Below, piece after piece: positions 52,436 through 62,427 of a DNA stretch of 64,000 bases. A program made the translations under genes and the position numbers. A model generated the notes under the pieces. It had not been told where the DNA came from. It made no database searches and saw only the letters and a program-made list of their open reading frames with translations. The stretch lies in assembly GCF_018614955.1 (NCBI RefSeq), contig NZ_JAGGNV010000024.1:1-64000 (forward strand). The letters are read 5' to 3'. The number at the start of each line of letters is the position of its first letter. Positions within the stretch are counted from its first letter, which is position 1. This stretch comes from Variovorax paradoxus. Its GTDB lineage: Bacteria; Pseudomonadota; Gammaproteobacteria; Burkholderiales; Burkholderiaceae_C.

Positions 52436-53890
52436 CTAGAACGGGTAATGCCGCGGCGTGGTCTGCACCGTGATCCAGCGCAGCTCGGTAAAAGCCTCCA
52501 CGCCGGCCTTGCCGCCGAAGCGCCCGTAGCCCGAGGCCTTGATGCCGCCGAAGGGCATCTGCGCCTCGTCGTGCACCGTGGGCCCGTTCACATGGCAGAT
52601 GCCGGCCTCGATGCGGCGCGCCACGTTCCAGGCCCGCGCGACGTCGCGCCCGAACACGGCCGAGGAAAGGCCGAACTCGTTGTCGTTGGCCGTAGCGACC
52701 GCCTCCTCCACGCCGCGCACGCGCACCACCGCCTTCACCGGGCCGAAGGATTCCTCGCGGTAGATCTGCATTTCGCGCGTCACATGGTCGAGCACCGTGG
52801 CCGGCATCAGCGTGCTGTCGGCGCGGCCGCCGCACACCAGCGTCGCGCCCTTGGCGAGCGCGTCGTCGATGAGCGCGTTGCAGCGGGTCACCGTGCTCCG
52901 GTCGACCACCGAGCCGAGCACCACCGGCCCCTCGCGCGGATCGCCCAGCGGCAGGCTCTGCGCCTTGGCCGCGAACTTGGCGACGAATTCGTCGGCGACG
53001 GCCGCGTCGACCACGATGCGCTCGGTCGACATGCAGATCTGGCCCGAGTTGGCGAAGGCGCCGAAGGCGGCCGCGTTCACCGCCGCATCGATGTCGGCAT
53101 CGTCCAGCACCACCAGCGGCGCCTTGCCGCCAAGTTCGAGCACCACCGGCTTCAAGTACCTGGCGCAGGTCTGCGCGATGATCCGGCCGACCTTGGTCGA
53201 TCCCGTGAAGTTGACGCGGCGCACCGCCGGATGCGCGACCATGGCTTCGACCACGGCGCTCGCATCGGCCGGCGCGTTGGTCACGAAGTTCAGCACGCCG
53301 GGCGGCAGGGCGGCCTCGTTGAGCGCCTCCACGATCAGCGCATGCGTCTGCGGGCACAGCTCCGAGCCTTTCAGCACCACCGTGTTGCCGCAGGCCAGCG
53401 GCGTCGCGATGGCGCGCACGCCGAGGATCACCGGCGCGTTCCACGGCGCGATGCCGATCACCACGCCGGCAGCCTGCCGCACGCCCATCGCGAGGCTGCC
53501 CGGCACATCCGAAGGAATGACCTCGCCGCCGATCTGCGTGGTCAACGCGGCGGCCTCGACCAGGATGCCGGCCGCGAGATGGACATTGAAGCCGGCCCAC
53601 ATCGCCGAGGCGCCGGTCTCGCGCGCCATGGCCTCCACGAAGGCCCCGGTGCGCGCCTCGAGCGCCTGTGCGGCCTTCAGCAGCAGCGCACGGCGCTCGC
53701 CAGGGCCGGTCTGCGACCAGCTGGCAAAGGCCTGCGCCGCGGCATCGACCGCGGCGATCGCATCCGCGGGCGTGGCTGCGGGCGCGATGGTGGCAACGCT
53801 GTCGTCCAGCGGATTGCGGCGCTCGAAGGTGGCGCCGCTCGCGGCCGAGCGGCGCTCGCCGTCGATGAGCATGGAAATGGTGGCGGTCAT
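52436..53890 (-). CDS. aldehyde dehydrogenase, aromatic/benzaldehyde-like
   Basis: The 484-residue NAD(P)-dependent aldehyde oxidiser has the usual residues: Asn in PWNAPVIL near 150, Glu in LELGGKAPLVV near 250, and catalytic Cys in NSGQICMSTERI near 284. The family fingerprint includes EESFGPVKAVVRV and FGGIKASGYGRFGG. It looks most like salicylaldehyde or vanillin dehydrogenases. It starts 30 bases after livF, in the same direction, so it is probably co-transcribed with the importer. Confidence 0.93.
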   Translation of the reverse strand: MTATISMLIDGERRSAASGATFERRNPLDDSVATIAPAATPADAIAAVDAAAQAFASWSQTGPGERRALLLKAAQALEARTGAFVEAMARETGASAMWAGFNVHLAAGILVEAAALTTQIGGEVIPSDVPGSLAMGVRQAAGVVIGIAPWNAPVILGVRAIATPLACGNTVVLKGSELCPQTHALIVEALNEAALPPGVLNFVTNAPADASAVVEAMVAHPAVRRVNFTGSTKVGRIIAQTCARYLKPVVLELGGKAPLVVLDDADIDAAVNAAAFGAFANSGQICMSTERIVVDAAVADEFVAKFAAKAQSLPLGDPREGPVVLGSVVDRSTVTRCNALIDDALAKGATLVCGGRADSTLMPATVLDHVTREMQIYREESFGPVKAVVRVRGVEEAVATANDNEFGLSSAVFGRDVARAWNVARRIEAGICHVNGPTVHDEAQMPFGGIKASGYGRFGGKAGVEAFTELRWITVQTTPRHYPF

Positions 53891-53920
53891 GCGAGGGTGC
53901 TCCAGAAAGGAAAAGGGGGT

Positions 53921-54627
<707 letters not shown>

Positions 54628-54631
<4 letters not shown>

Positions 54632-55383
54632 GCCTGGCCCTCCATCTCGTCGCCCAGATAGGCCTCGACTACTTCGGCATTGCGCACCACGTCGGCCGGC
54701 GATCCATCGGCGATCTTGCGGCCCTGGTGCAGCACCAGCACGCGCTCGACGTAGCGCAACAGCGTGGTCACCGCATGCTCGATCCAGACGACGGTGAGGC
54801 CATGCGCGTCGCGCAGGCTGCGGATGCGCCGCGCCATCGCATCGACCTCGGCCTCGGTGAGACCGGCCGCCACTTCGTCGAGCAGCAGCACGCGCGGCCG
54901 CGTGCCGAGCGCCATGCCGATCTCGAGCAGCCGCTGCTGCGAGGGCGTGAGGTCGGCGGCCAGGCGATCGGCCAGGGCGCCGAGACCCAGCATGTCGAGA
55001 ATGTCGCCCTCGCTCTTCAAACCCGCGAGCGGCGTGCGATGGCGCCCCGCGAACTGCATGCCGAAGCGCACGTTGTCGCCCAGCGTCATCTCGGCCATGA
55101 CGCGCGGCGTCTGGAAGGTGCGCGCGATGCCGTGCGCCGCGTAGTGGTGTGGGCCGCGGCCGGTGAGATCGATGGTGCCCTGCACCAGCAGCTTGCCGGA
55201 CGTCGGCGCGATCACGCCAGAGATGGCGTTGAAGAAGGTGGTCTTGCCCGCGCCGTTGGGCCCGATGATGCCGACCAGCTCGCCCGCATGCAGCCGCGCG
55301 CTGACCGCGTCCACGGCCGTGAGTCCGCCGAAGCGCACGGTGAGCGCGCGGGCTTCGAGCAGAGGAATTACCGCGTCATTCAT
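54628..55383 (-). CDS. livG: branched-chain-type ABC transporter ATPase LivG
   Basis: The 251-residue ATPase has Walker A GPNGAGKTTFFNAISG, the LivG-type TFQTPRVMAEMTLGDNV and Walker B LLLDEVAAGLTEAE with the His loop in VVWIEHAVTTL. The ABC signature is weak (LTPSQQRLLEIGMAL replaces LSGGQ), a known feature of some LivG proteins. It overlaps livM by 8 bases. Confidence 0.95.
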
Positions 55384-56290
55384 TTCTCTGCCTTTGCCAC
55401 AGCGACGCGATCCCGTTGGGCAGGTACATCACGCACAGGATCAACAGGAGACCCAGCACCATCATGTAGCCGTAAGGCAATTGCAGCCGCAGCGTCTCGG
55501 CCAGCAGGCTGAAGACGATGGCCGCGACGATCGGCCCGCCGATGCTGGCGGCGCCGCCGATGAGTGCGACCAGCACGGTCTGGAAGCCGATGAAGGGGCT
55601 GAACACAGCGGCCGGCTCGATGTAGGTCCAGCGCACCGCCATCGCCGCACCGGCCGCACCGGCGAAGGCGGCGGTGAGCGCGAAGCCCGCGATCTTGATG
55701 CGGCGCGTGTCGACACCCAGCGTCTGCGCGCGCTGCTCGTCGGCGCCGATGCCCGCAAGCGCAAGGCCGAATCGGCTGCGCTTGACGAGGATCGCCGTCG
55801 CGATCGCGGCACCGGCGATCGCGAGCACAGTGAGGTACACCGTCTCGTTGGCAGGCACCACCGTCAGCACGCGGCCGACGGTGCCCGAGACCTGCTTCTC
55901 GACGAAGGTGACGGCATGGCGGATCAGCTCGGTCATGCCGAAGGTCAGCACCGCGAAGTAGGTGCCGCGCAGATGCAGCACGGCCGCGCCCATCGCCACC
56001 GCGACCACGCTGGCGACCGCCGCGCCGCAGAGGATCACGAGCGGCCAGGGCAGCACGCCCAGCAGCGTCGCGCTGGCGTACGCGCCGAGCCCGAAGAAGG
56101 CGGAGGTCGCGAGCGACAGGTAGCGCGTCGCGCCGCAGAACAGCGACCAGCTGGTGGCGAGCGCGATGTACATGAGGCAGCTCAGCGCGATCGCGCTCAC
56201 GAAGTCCGAGGCCACCCACGGCAGGCCGGCCGCGAGCAGCAGCCCGATGGAGAGCCAAAGCCAGGGCTTGTTGGCGAACCATGCCTTCAT
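55376..56290 (-). CDS. livM: branched-chain-type ABC transporter permease LivM
   Basis: The 304-residue permease has about nine hydrophobic helices, with LivM hallmarks: SLATSAFFGLGAYASATLLG, LRGTYFAVLTFGMTELIRHA and RRIKIAGFALTAAFAGAAGA. I placed the start at the ATG at 56290, overlapping livH by 4 bases; the longer frame upstream merely runs through livH. It forms the membrane channel with LivH. Confidence 0.94.
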   Translation of the reverse strand: MKAWFANKPWLWLSIGLLLAAGLPWVASDFVSAIALSCLMYIALATSWSLFCGATRYLSLATSAFFGLGAYASATLLGVLPWPLVILCGAAVASVVAVAMGAAVLHLRGTYFAVLTFGMTELIRHAVTFVEKQVSGTVGRVLTVVPANETVYLTVLAIAGAAIATAILVKRSRFGLALAGIGADEQRAQTLGVDTRRIKIAGFALTAAFAGAAGAAMAVRWTYIEPAAVFSPFIGFQTVLVALIGGAASIGGPIVAAIVFSLLAETLRLQLPYGYMMVLGLLLILCVMYLPNGIASLWQRQRNE

Positions 56291-57162
56291 CGCGAGAACA
56301 ACCCGTTGGGGCGCCAGATCAGGACGCCGATGAACACCGCATAGGACAGCAGCATCTTGAACGAGGGGCTGGTGAAATGCATGCCCAGCGCCTCGACCAC
56401 GCCCAGCAGCAGGCCGCCGACCAGGCTGCCCGCGATGCTGCCGAAGCCGCCGAGCGTGATGACGATCAACGCGGTCACGGTGTAGGGCTCGCCCATGGAG
56501 GGCGAAATCTCGTAGGTCATCGACAGCAGTGCGCCGGCCACGCCCGAAAGCCCGAGCCCGATACCGAACATCAGCGGATGCAGCCGCTTCGTGTTGATGC
56601 CCACCAGCTGCGCGCCGACGGGCGACTGCATCAGCGCGCGCACCGCGTTGCCCAGCAAGGTGAGCCTGAGCAGCGCGATGAGCACGAGACTCAGCGCGAG
56701 CGCGACGCCGAAGAGCACCAGTTTGTTGAGGGTGAAGCGCATGTCCGCGATCTGCACCGGCTCGGCCAGGTAGTCGTAGCCGCGCAGGTCGCCGCCCCAG
56801 ATCAGGAGCGCCGTGTTCTGCACGAAGAACATCAGGCCGAAGCCGACCATCAGGCTGCGCGCCTCGAACACTTCGACGCTGGGCGCGCGCGCCGCGACCT
56901 GGCGAAAGCACAGCCGGTGCACCGCCATGCCGATTCCCATCAGCACCAAGAAGGCGGCCGGCAAAAACACCAGCGGCGAGATGCCCCAGGCGGTGTGCGC
57001 CCACCAGGTCAGGAAGGCGCCCAGCATCAGGAACTCGCCGTGCGAGATGTTCATGATGCGCATCAGGCCGTACTGCAGGTTCAGCCCGATCGCGACCAGC
57101 GCATAGATGCCGCCCGTGATCAAGCCGCCGGCCAGGAGCTCGGCCCATCCCGTATAAGACAC
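56287..57162 (-). CDS. livH: branched-chain-type ABC transporter permease LivH
   Basis: The 291-residue permease has about eight hydrophobic helices and LivH motifs: GGLITGGIYALVAIGLNLQY, RIMNISHGEFLMLGAFLTWW and ITLGGFGSIAGSLVGGLLLG. It lies 4 bases after the binding-protein stop. The next gene overlaps its end, giving an unbroken unit. Confidence 0.95.
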   Translation of the reverse strand: MSYTGWAELLAGGLITGGIYALVAIGLNLQYGLMRIMNISHGEFLMLGAFLTWWAHTAWGISPLVFLPAAFLVLMGIGMAVHRLCFRQVAARAPSVEVFEARSLMVGFGLMFFVQNTALLIWGGDLRGYDYLAEPVQIADMRFTLNKLVLFGVALALSLVLIALLRLTLLGNAVRALMQSPVGAQLVGINTKRLHPLMFGIGLGLSGVAGALLSMTYEISPSMGEPYTVTALIVITLGGFGSIAGSLVGGLLLGVVEALGMHFTSPSFKMLLSYAVFIGVLIWRPNGLFSR

Positions 57163-57166
57163 GCTG

Positions 57167-58357
57167 CTACTTCCAGGCTGGCTTGGGCATCAGCTGGGCC
57201 GTGGCACGATTCTTCGGCCACACCACCTCGAACTCGCCGCCCTGCCATTGCGCCACGGTGCCGGGAATGGAGACGTTCTCGCTGCCCTCGAAGCGCATCG
57301 GCCCGAGGATGGTCTTGAACTCGTTCTTCGCGATCTGCTCGCGCAGCGCCTTGCGCTCCAGGCCCACCTTGGCTACCGCCTGCTGTAGGATCTCGAGGCC
57401 GGCCCAGCAATGGCCGCTGGCCCAGCGATCGGGCTCCTTGCCGAACTTCTTGGTGTGCGCATCGAAATACGCCTTGGCCTCGGGACTGGTCTTGGCGTTC
57501 CACGAGCCCATGCCGATCACGCCCTCGGTGTTGGCCGCCATCACGTTCTTGTAGAGCTGGAAGGCGGTGCCGACCGAGGCATAGAAGTACTTCGGATTGA
57601 AGCCCACCTCGCGCGCCTGGCGGCTGGCCAGGATGGTGTCGGGCGGGTAAGTGATGCCGATGAAGGCATCGGGGTTCATGTCCTTCATCGTGCGCAGCAC
57701 CGGCGCCAGATCCTTCACGCCGAGCGGGTAGCTCTTGCGCTCCAGCACCTGGATGCCGGTCTTCTTGAGCGCGGCATTGAGGGCCGCGAAGTTCTCCAGC
57801 CCGAACAGGTCGTCCATGTAGACGATGGCGATCGTCTTCACGCCGTTCGCGACCAGCATGTCGACCAGCGCGCCCATCATCTTGTCGGGCTGCTGCAGCA
57901 GCGAGAAGAAGTACGGCAGCTGCATGTCGATCAGCTTGCGCGAGAGCGCGGTGGGCGCCAGCATCGGATAGCCGAAGCGGTTGGCCAGCGGCGCCACGGC
58001 GAAGTTGGCGCCCGAGCCCCAGGGCGGCAGGATCAGGTCGACCTTGTCGCTGCCCATCAGCTTCTCGAAGGTGCGCACACAGGTCTCGGTCTCGCTGCGG
58101 TCGTCGTAGCCGACGAGTTCGATGGGCCGCTTCGCGCCCTTGACCGACAGTCCGCCGGCCGCATTGACCTGCTCGGCCCACAACAGGTAGTTGGGCTCCT
58201 GGCTCACCTGCGCGCCGGCCGCCCAGGGACCGGTGCGGGCGATGGCATAGCCGATCTTCACCGGCGCACCCTGCGCGAACAGGCGCGGCGCGACGGCGGC
58301 GGCGCCGACGGCGGTGGCGGCTTGCTGGATCCAGCGGCGGCGATTGGCGTTTGGCAT
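57167..58357 (-). CDS. branched-chain-type ABC transporter substrate-binding protein
   Basis: The 396-residue periplasmic binding protein is first in its operon. The signal looks Tat-like or Sec with a double-Arg start (NANRRRWIQQAATAVGAAAV), ending at LFAQG. The mature part follows the LivJ fold: VKIGYAIARTGPWAAGAQVS, ALSRKLIDMQLPYFFSLLQQ, YPLGVKDLAPVLRTMKDMNP. The ATG at 58357 is preceded by AAGGAGACTCGC. The ligand is unknown; the neighbouring aldehyde dehydrogenase suggests an aromatic or amide substrate rather than leucine. Confidence 0.93.
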   Translation of the reverse strand: MPNANRRRWIQQAATAVGAAAVAPRLFAQGAPVKIGYAIARTGPWAAGAQVSQEPNYLLWAEQVNAAGGLSVKGAKRPIELVGYDDRSETETCVRTFEKLMGSDKVDLILPPWGSGANFAVAPLANRFGYPMLAPTALSRKLIDMQLPYFFSLLQQPDKMMGALVDMLVANGVKTIAIVYMDDLFGLENFAALNAALKKTGIQVLERKSYPLGVKDLAPVLRTMKDMNPDAFIGITYPPDTILASRQAREVGFNPKYFYASVGTAFQLYKNVMAANTEGVIGMGSWNAKTSPEAKAYFDAHTKKFGKEPDRWASGHCWAGLEILQQAVAKVGLERKALREQIAKNEFKTILGPMRFEGSENVSIPGTVAQWQGGEFEVVWPKNRATAQLMPKPAWK

Positions 58358-58520
58358 GCGAGTCTCCTTGCGGGCGTCGTTTGCGTCCGATGCCGTGATC
58401 GTAGGAAGTGCAACCCTGCGCCGCTGTGCCCGCTGCGCACAAAGCATTTGACGCAGCGCGCACGCCGCTAGTGGTTAACCCGCAAAGCCCACCAGCCGCA
58501 GCCCGCCAGACAATAGGCGC

Positions 58521-59477
58521 ATGACCGCCTCCCTGCTGCTGTCGACCGACGAAGTCCCGCCGCGCGAGCGCGCACCGGTCTGGCGCGAATGGGTCTGGCG
58601 CCATTTCGGCGGCCTCGATTCCGAGCTCTACGGCGACAGCGAATTCGACGGCCACATCGCGGCCTCGCATGCCGGCGACGTGATCCTCACGCGGCTGGAA
58701 GCCAATCGGCACCGCGTGCTGCGCACCCCGCAGATGGCGCGCAGCAGCGAGGCCGCCTACCTGAAGATCGTCGCGCCCTGGCAGGGCTCGGCCGCGGTGA
58801 CGCAGCGCGGCCGCGAGGCCTCGGTGCGCACCGGCGGCTGGACGCTCTACGACACCACCGCCGACTACACGGTCGCCAACCCCGAGCGCAGCGACCACCT
58901 GATCGTGATGCTGCCCAAGGACCAGCTGGCGGTGCCCGACCTGCCGCTGGGCGAGCTGGTGGCGCGCCGCGTGGGCGGCGCGAGCGGCATCTCGCGCGTG
59001 GCGCTGGAGACCATGCGCAACACCTACCTCGAGCTGCCCTACATGAGCGAAGCGGCGGCGCGCGGGGCGGGCGAGCTGATCATCCAGCTGGTGCGGCTGT
59101 CGCTGATGGAGCTGGCCGGCCAGGAGACGCCGCGCACCCAGCGCGAAGCGCTGAAGGACCGCATCCGCCAGCACGTGGCGCAGCATCTGCGCGACCCTGC
59201 GCTTTCCATCGACGGCATCGCGCAGGCGCTGCGCTGCAGCAAGCGCCACCTGCACAACGCCTTCGCCGGCGACGAGGACACGCTGGCCGGCTACATCCTG
59301 CATCAGCGCCTGGCCTGCTGCATCCGCGACCTGGTGGATCCGGCCAACGCCGCACGGCCGATCACCGACATCGCACTGGCCTCGGGCTTTTCCAACCTCT
59401 CGCATTTCAGCCGCGTGTTCCGCGAACACACCGGCGGCAGCCCGAGCGAATTCAGGCGCCAGGCAGCACGGCGCTGA
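58521..59477 (+). CDS. AraC family regulator, FeaR-like
   Basis: The 318-residue regulator has the AraC-binding-like N-terminal domain of FeaR-type proteins (RAPVWREWVWRHFGGLDSEL) and a C-terminal AraC DNA-binding domain (SIDGIAQALRCSKRHLHNAF, then DIALASGFSNLSHFSRVFRE). FeaR activates an aldehyde dehydrogenase in E. coli. Here it is divergent from the importer/aldehyde dehydrogenase operon and probably controls it. The start has GACAAT six bases upstream and no ribosome site. It overlaps the convergent histidine kinase by 26 bases. Confidence 0.92.
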   Translation: MTASLLLSTDEVPPRERAPVWREWVWRHFGGLDSELYGDSEFDGHIAASHAGDVILTRLEANRHRVLRTPQMARSSEAAYLKIVAPWQGSAAVTQRGREASVRTGGWTLYDTTADYTVANPERSDHLIVMLPKDQLAVPDLPLGELVARRVGGASGISRVALETMRNTYLELPYMSEAAARGAGELIIQLVRLSLMELAGQETPRTQREALKDRIRQHVAQHLRDPALSIDGIAQALRCSKRHLHNAFAGDEDTLAGYILHQRLACCIRDLVDPANAARPITDIALASGFSNLSHFSRVFREHTGGSPSEFRRQAARR

Positions 59478-60747
59478 CCGCGAGGCCCGGCTGCGCGTTG
59501 CGCACGCGAAGCGTGCCGCCATGCGCTTCGGCCACCAGCCGGCACAGGTACATGCCGAGCCCGACGCCGCCGGTGGCGCGCTGGCGTGCGCTGTCGGTGC
59601 GGTAGAAGGGCTCGGTCAGGCGTTCGAGCTGCTCCGGGTCGACGCCGGGCCCGAAATCGCGCACCTCCAGCTCGATGCTGCCCTGCCCCGCCGCGCGCAG
59701 CGCGATGTGCGGCGGCTCGGCGGCTTCGGCGCCGTAGCGCAGCGCGTTGTCGAGCAGGTTGCGCACCAGCAGACGGATGCGCAGGCGGTCCAGCGCCAGC
59801 GCCGGCAGTTTTTCTGCAAGTTCCAGGACGACGTGCCCACCCTCGGGATGTTCGGCCGCCACCTCGCGCACCAGCGCCGCCAGATCCACCGGCTCGCGCT
59901 GCAGCGCTGCATGCGGGCTGGCCAGGCGCTCGCTTTCGAGCAGGTCGCTGATCAGGTCGCGCATCTCGGCCAGGTCGCGCAAGAGCGCGGCGCGTTCGGT
60001 CTCGCCCTCTGGCGTGGCCGGCAGCAGCTCGGCATTGAGGCGCGCACGCGTCAGCGGCGAGCGCAGTTCGTGGCTCAGCGCCAGCAGCAGCGCGCGCTTG
60101 GCGTCGAGCATGGCCTGGATGTCGTGCGCCATGGTGTTGATGCGCTGGGCCAGGTCGCCCAGCTCGTCGCGCCGGCGCAGCGGGATCGGCTGGTCGAAGG
60201 CGCCGCGGCCGAAGCGCTCGGCGCCGGCGCGGATGTCGTCGAGCGGCCGCAGCAGCCGGCGCACATAGACGTAGGCGAGCACGATCAGGCCCAGCAGCAG
60301 CGCCAGCGTGATCCAGCCGATGCTGTGCGGCTCGCGCTGCCACGGCAGGGTGCCGAGGCCGAAGCTCACGCGGTGGCCGTCGGCGGTGCTGCGCGTGAGC
60401 CAGTCGCCGCTGCGCGGGCCGAAGCCGCGTAGCCGGCGCTGGGGATGCGAATCCCAATTGACCTGCGGGCCCTGGATGCGGATCGAGATCGGCAGCCGCG
60501 TCACCATCGCCTCGGCGCGCGCGACATCGGGCGGCGTGCCGAGCTCGGCCACCAGCCGGTCCATGTAGTCGGCCACCAGCGGCTGCGCCGCCTCGCGCCA
60601 GCCGCTGGAAAACGCGCGCTGCATGCCGCCCAGGAACACGGCTGCCATCGCCATCGCGAGCAGCACGAACACGGTGATCAGCCGCAGCCGCAGCGAATGG
60701 CGCCAGCGGTGGCCCCACTGGCGCGGCGTGCCGTGCCTGCGCCTCAC
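59452..60747 (-). CDS. envelope-stress-type sensor histidine kinase (CpxA-like)
   Basis: The 431-residue sensor has a membrane helix (about 22-41: RLITVFVLLAMAMAAVFLGG), a periplasmic loop, a second helix at about 145-162, and a HAMP linker. The phospho-acceptor is His226 in LALSHELRSPLTRARLN, and the ATPase motifs are LVRNLLDNALRYG, DFGPGVDPEQLERL and GGVGLGMYLCRLVAE. It starts at a GTG overlapping the response-regulator stop by 4 bases, so the pair is coupled. The Spy-like gene upstream suggests it senses envelope stress. Confidence 0.93.
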   Translation of the reverse strand: MRRRHGTPRQWGHRWRHSLRLRLITVFVLLAMAMAAVFLGGMQRAFSSGWREAAQPLVADYMDRLVAELGTPPDVARAEAMVTRLPISIRIQGPQVNWDSHPQRRLRGFGPRSGDWLTRSTADGHRVSFGLGTLPWQREPHSIGWITLALLLGLIVLAYVYVRRLLRPLDDIRAGAERFGRGAFDQPIPLRRRDELGDLAQRINTMAHDIQAMLDAKRALLLALSHELRSPLTRARLNAELLPATPEGETERAALLRDLAEMRDLISDLLESERLASPHAALQREPVDLAALVREVAAEHPEGGHVVLELAEKLPALALDRLRIRLLVRNLLDNALRYGAEAAEPPHIALRAAGQGSIELEVRDFGPGVDPEQLERLTEPFYRTDSARQRATGGVGLGMYLCRLVAEAHGGTLRVRNAQPGLAVSAVLPGA

Positions 60748-61430
60748 GGCCGGCCCTTGCCGACGGCGAGCGTGTAGCCCGCGTTGCGCAGGGTCTTGAT
60801 GCAGTCCAGCGGCTCCAGCTTCTTGCGCAGTCGGCTCACGACGATGTCGACCGCGCGCGTGTAGAGCTCGGCCTCGTGGCCGCGCAGGCGGTTGAGGATG
60901 TCGTCGCGGCTCCAGACCTTGCCGGGCTGGTCGGCCAGCAGCGCCAGCAGTTCGAACTCGGTGCCGGTCAGTTCCACCCGCTCGCCCTGGCGCAGCACCT
61001 CGCGCTTGTCGAGGTCGATCGACAGGCCTTCGAACACGCGGCGCTGCGTGGCCGCTGCCGGCGCCGGCGCGCGCTGGCGGCGCAGGATGGTCTGCACGCG
61101 CGCCACCAGCTCGCGCGGCTCGAAGGGCTTGGGCAGATAGTCGTCGGCGCCGATTTCGAGGCCGACCACGCGGTCCATCACGTCGCCGCGCGCGGTCAGC
61201 ATCACGATCGGGATGTCGCTCTCCTTGCGGATCTCGCGGCACAGCGCAAAGCCGTCCATCTCGGGCAGCATCACGTCGAGAATGGCGGCGTCGTAATGGC
61301 CGGCGCGCAGCTTGGCGAGGCCTTCGCTCGGCCGCGTGGCGCTCTCGAGCGCGCAGTCGAAGCGCGCGAAGTAGCTGGCCAGCGGCGCGGCGAGGTGCTC
61401 GTCGTCGTCGATCAGCAGGATGCGGGGCAT
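60744..61430 (-). CDS. OmpR-family response regulator (CpxR-like)
   Basis: The 228-residue regulator has a receiver domain with acidic pocket DDD at 8-10, phosphorylated Asp52 (LDVMLPEMDG), Thr79 in MLTARGD and Lys101 (YLPKPF), and a winged-helix DNA-binding domain ending TLRNAGYTLA. It is one coupled unit with the kinase. I start at the ATG at 61430, giving the standard MPRILLIDDD; an ATG five codons upstream (61445) is possible. It probably activates the linked spy-like gene, as CpxR does. Confidence 0.94.
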   Translation of the reverse strand: MPRILLIDDDEHLAAPLASYFARFDCALESATRPSEGLAKLRAGHYDAAILDVMLPEMDGFALCREIRKESDIPIVMLTARGDVMDRVVGLEIGADDYLPKPFEPRELVARVQTILRRQRAPAPAAATQRRVFEGLSIDLDKREVLRQGERVELTGTEFELLALLADQPGKVWSRDDILNRLRGHEAELYTRAVDIVVSRLRKKLEPLDCIKTLRNAGYTLAVGKGRP

Positions 61431-61497
61431 TCCGCGATTGTGCATACCGGCGAACACATAGCTCGGGATCAGCCCCGCCGGCATTGGATCGCCGCGC

Positions 61498-61968
61498 TCA
61501 CCACGGATCGGCGCGCCCGATGCGGCCCAGGTGCGTGGCGCCGAACTCGCTGCCGTACTTGAGTCCGTAGCCGAGCGCACGGTCGAAGCCGATGTGTGCA
61601 CACCAGATCAGCCCGAGGGCCAGTGCGGCAGGCATGTCGCCAACGAAGCCCAGCGCCAGCAGCGCGACCGGGCCGATGTACGAGTGCGCCGCGTTGTAGA
61701 CGACGGCGCCCACGCGCGGCCCGCCGAGGTAGCCCAGGAACGACAGATCGGGCAGCAGGAACAGCATTGCGAAGGCGCCCCAGCCCGCGCCCAGGTGCTG
61801 GTAGGCCGCCACCGCCGCCGCGAGCACCACGACGCCTTCTAGGCGGAGCACGTTGCGCACGCCGCCCAGCGTCGCGCCGGACGACGAGCCTTCGATCGGG
61901 GCCTGCCGGACCCAATGCGCGCCCGGCGCTCGCGATGCCACGAAGTGCGGCGCAGAGGCTTCAGCCAT
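61498..61968 (-). CDS. DUF4260 family membrane protein
   Basis: The 156-residue protein has four hydrophobic segments (VVVLAAAVAAYQHLGAGWG, AFAMLFLLPDLSFLGYL, YIGPVALLALGFVGDMPAA, LALGLIWCAHIGFDRALGYG) after a charged N-terminal 35. The PDLSFLGYLGGPRVGA and YNAAHSY motifs match DUF4260. The function is unknown. It overlaps the spy-like stop by 8 bases and precedes the two-component genes, so it may belong to the stress unit. Confidence 0.85.
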   Translation of the reverse strand: MAEASAPHFVASRAPGAHWVRQAPIEGSSSGATLGGVRNVLRLEGVVVLAAAVAAYQHLGAGWGAFAMLFLLPDLSFLGYLGGPRVGAVVYNAAHSYIGPVALLALGFVGDMPAALALGLIWCAHIGFDRALGYGLKYGSEFGATHLGRIGRADPW

Positions 61969-62425
61969 GACGTCCCCAGCGGCGGCCGCCGCGCTCCATG
62001 AACTCGCGTACCTTCTGCTGCTGCGCCGGGTTCAGGTTGTCGAAGAAGTCGGCCGCGGCCGCGATCACTTCCGGGCTGCCGGCCTGGATGGCGGCGGTCT
62101 TGTCTTCCACCAGCTTCTTCGCGCGCTCCTGGTCGAGCTTGGCGCCGGCGAACAGGGCACGGAACTCGGCGCGCGGATCGCCACCGCCGCGCAGTGCGGC
62201 ACGCTGGGCCTGGATTTTCTCGCTCAGCACCGTGAGCTTCTGCTTCTGCGCGGCATCGAGATCGAGCTTGCTGCCCACGCGCTCGACCATCTTGGCGCGG
62301 AATTCGGCGCGGTCCTGCTCGGAAGCACCGCTCCAGCCATGACGATGACCGCAGCCGACCAGGCTGCCCGCGATCAGCGCCGCACCGGCCACACCGAAAA
62401 GTGAACGTTTGAACCAGGGTTTCAT
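61961..62425 (-). CDS. Spy/CpxP-like periplasmic protein
   Basis: The 154-residue protein has a lipoprotein-type signal (hydrophobic run then AGSLVGC near residue 25), followed by an all-helical Glu/Lys/Ala-rich domain. It has two LTxxQ-like motifs (LDLDAAQKQKLTVLSEKIQ and LNPAQQQKVREFMER). Spy/CpxP proteins are ATP-independent chaperones or stress-sensor inhibitors in the envelope. It lies upstream of a CpxR/CpxA-like pair, so it is probably both sensor modulator and target. A long hairpin hides its ribosome site. Confidence 0.9.
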   Translation of the reverse strand: MKPWFKRSLFGVAGAALIAGSLVGCGHRHGWSGASEQDRAEFRAKMVERVGSKLDLDAAQKQKLTVLSEKIQAQRAALRGGGDPRAEFRALFAGAKLDQERAKKLVEDKTAAIQAGSPEVIAAAADFFDNLNPAQQQKVREFMERGGRRWGRHG

Positions 62426-62427
62426 GA

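Noticed and set aside
60744..61601. longer 285-codon version of the response regulator
   Set aside because: The first 57 codons are non-conserved and Arg/Ser-rich; the receiver domain begins exactly at the internal ATG.
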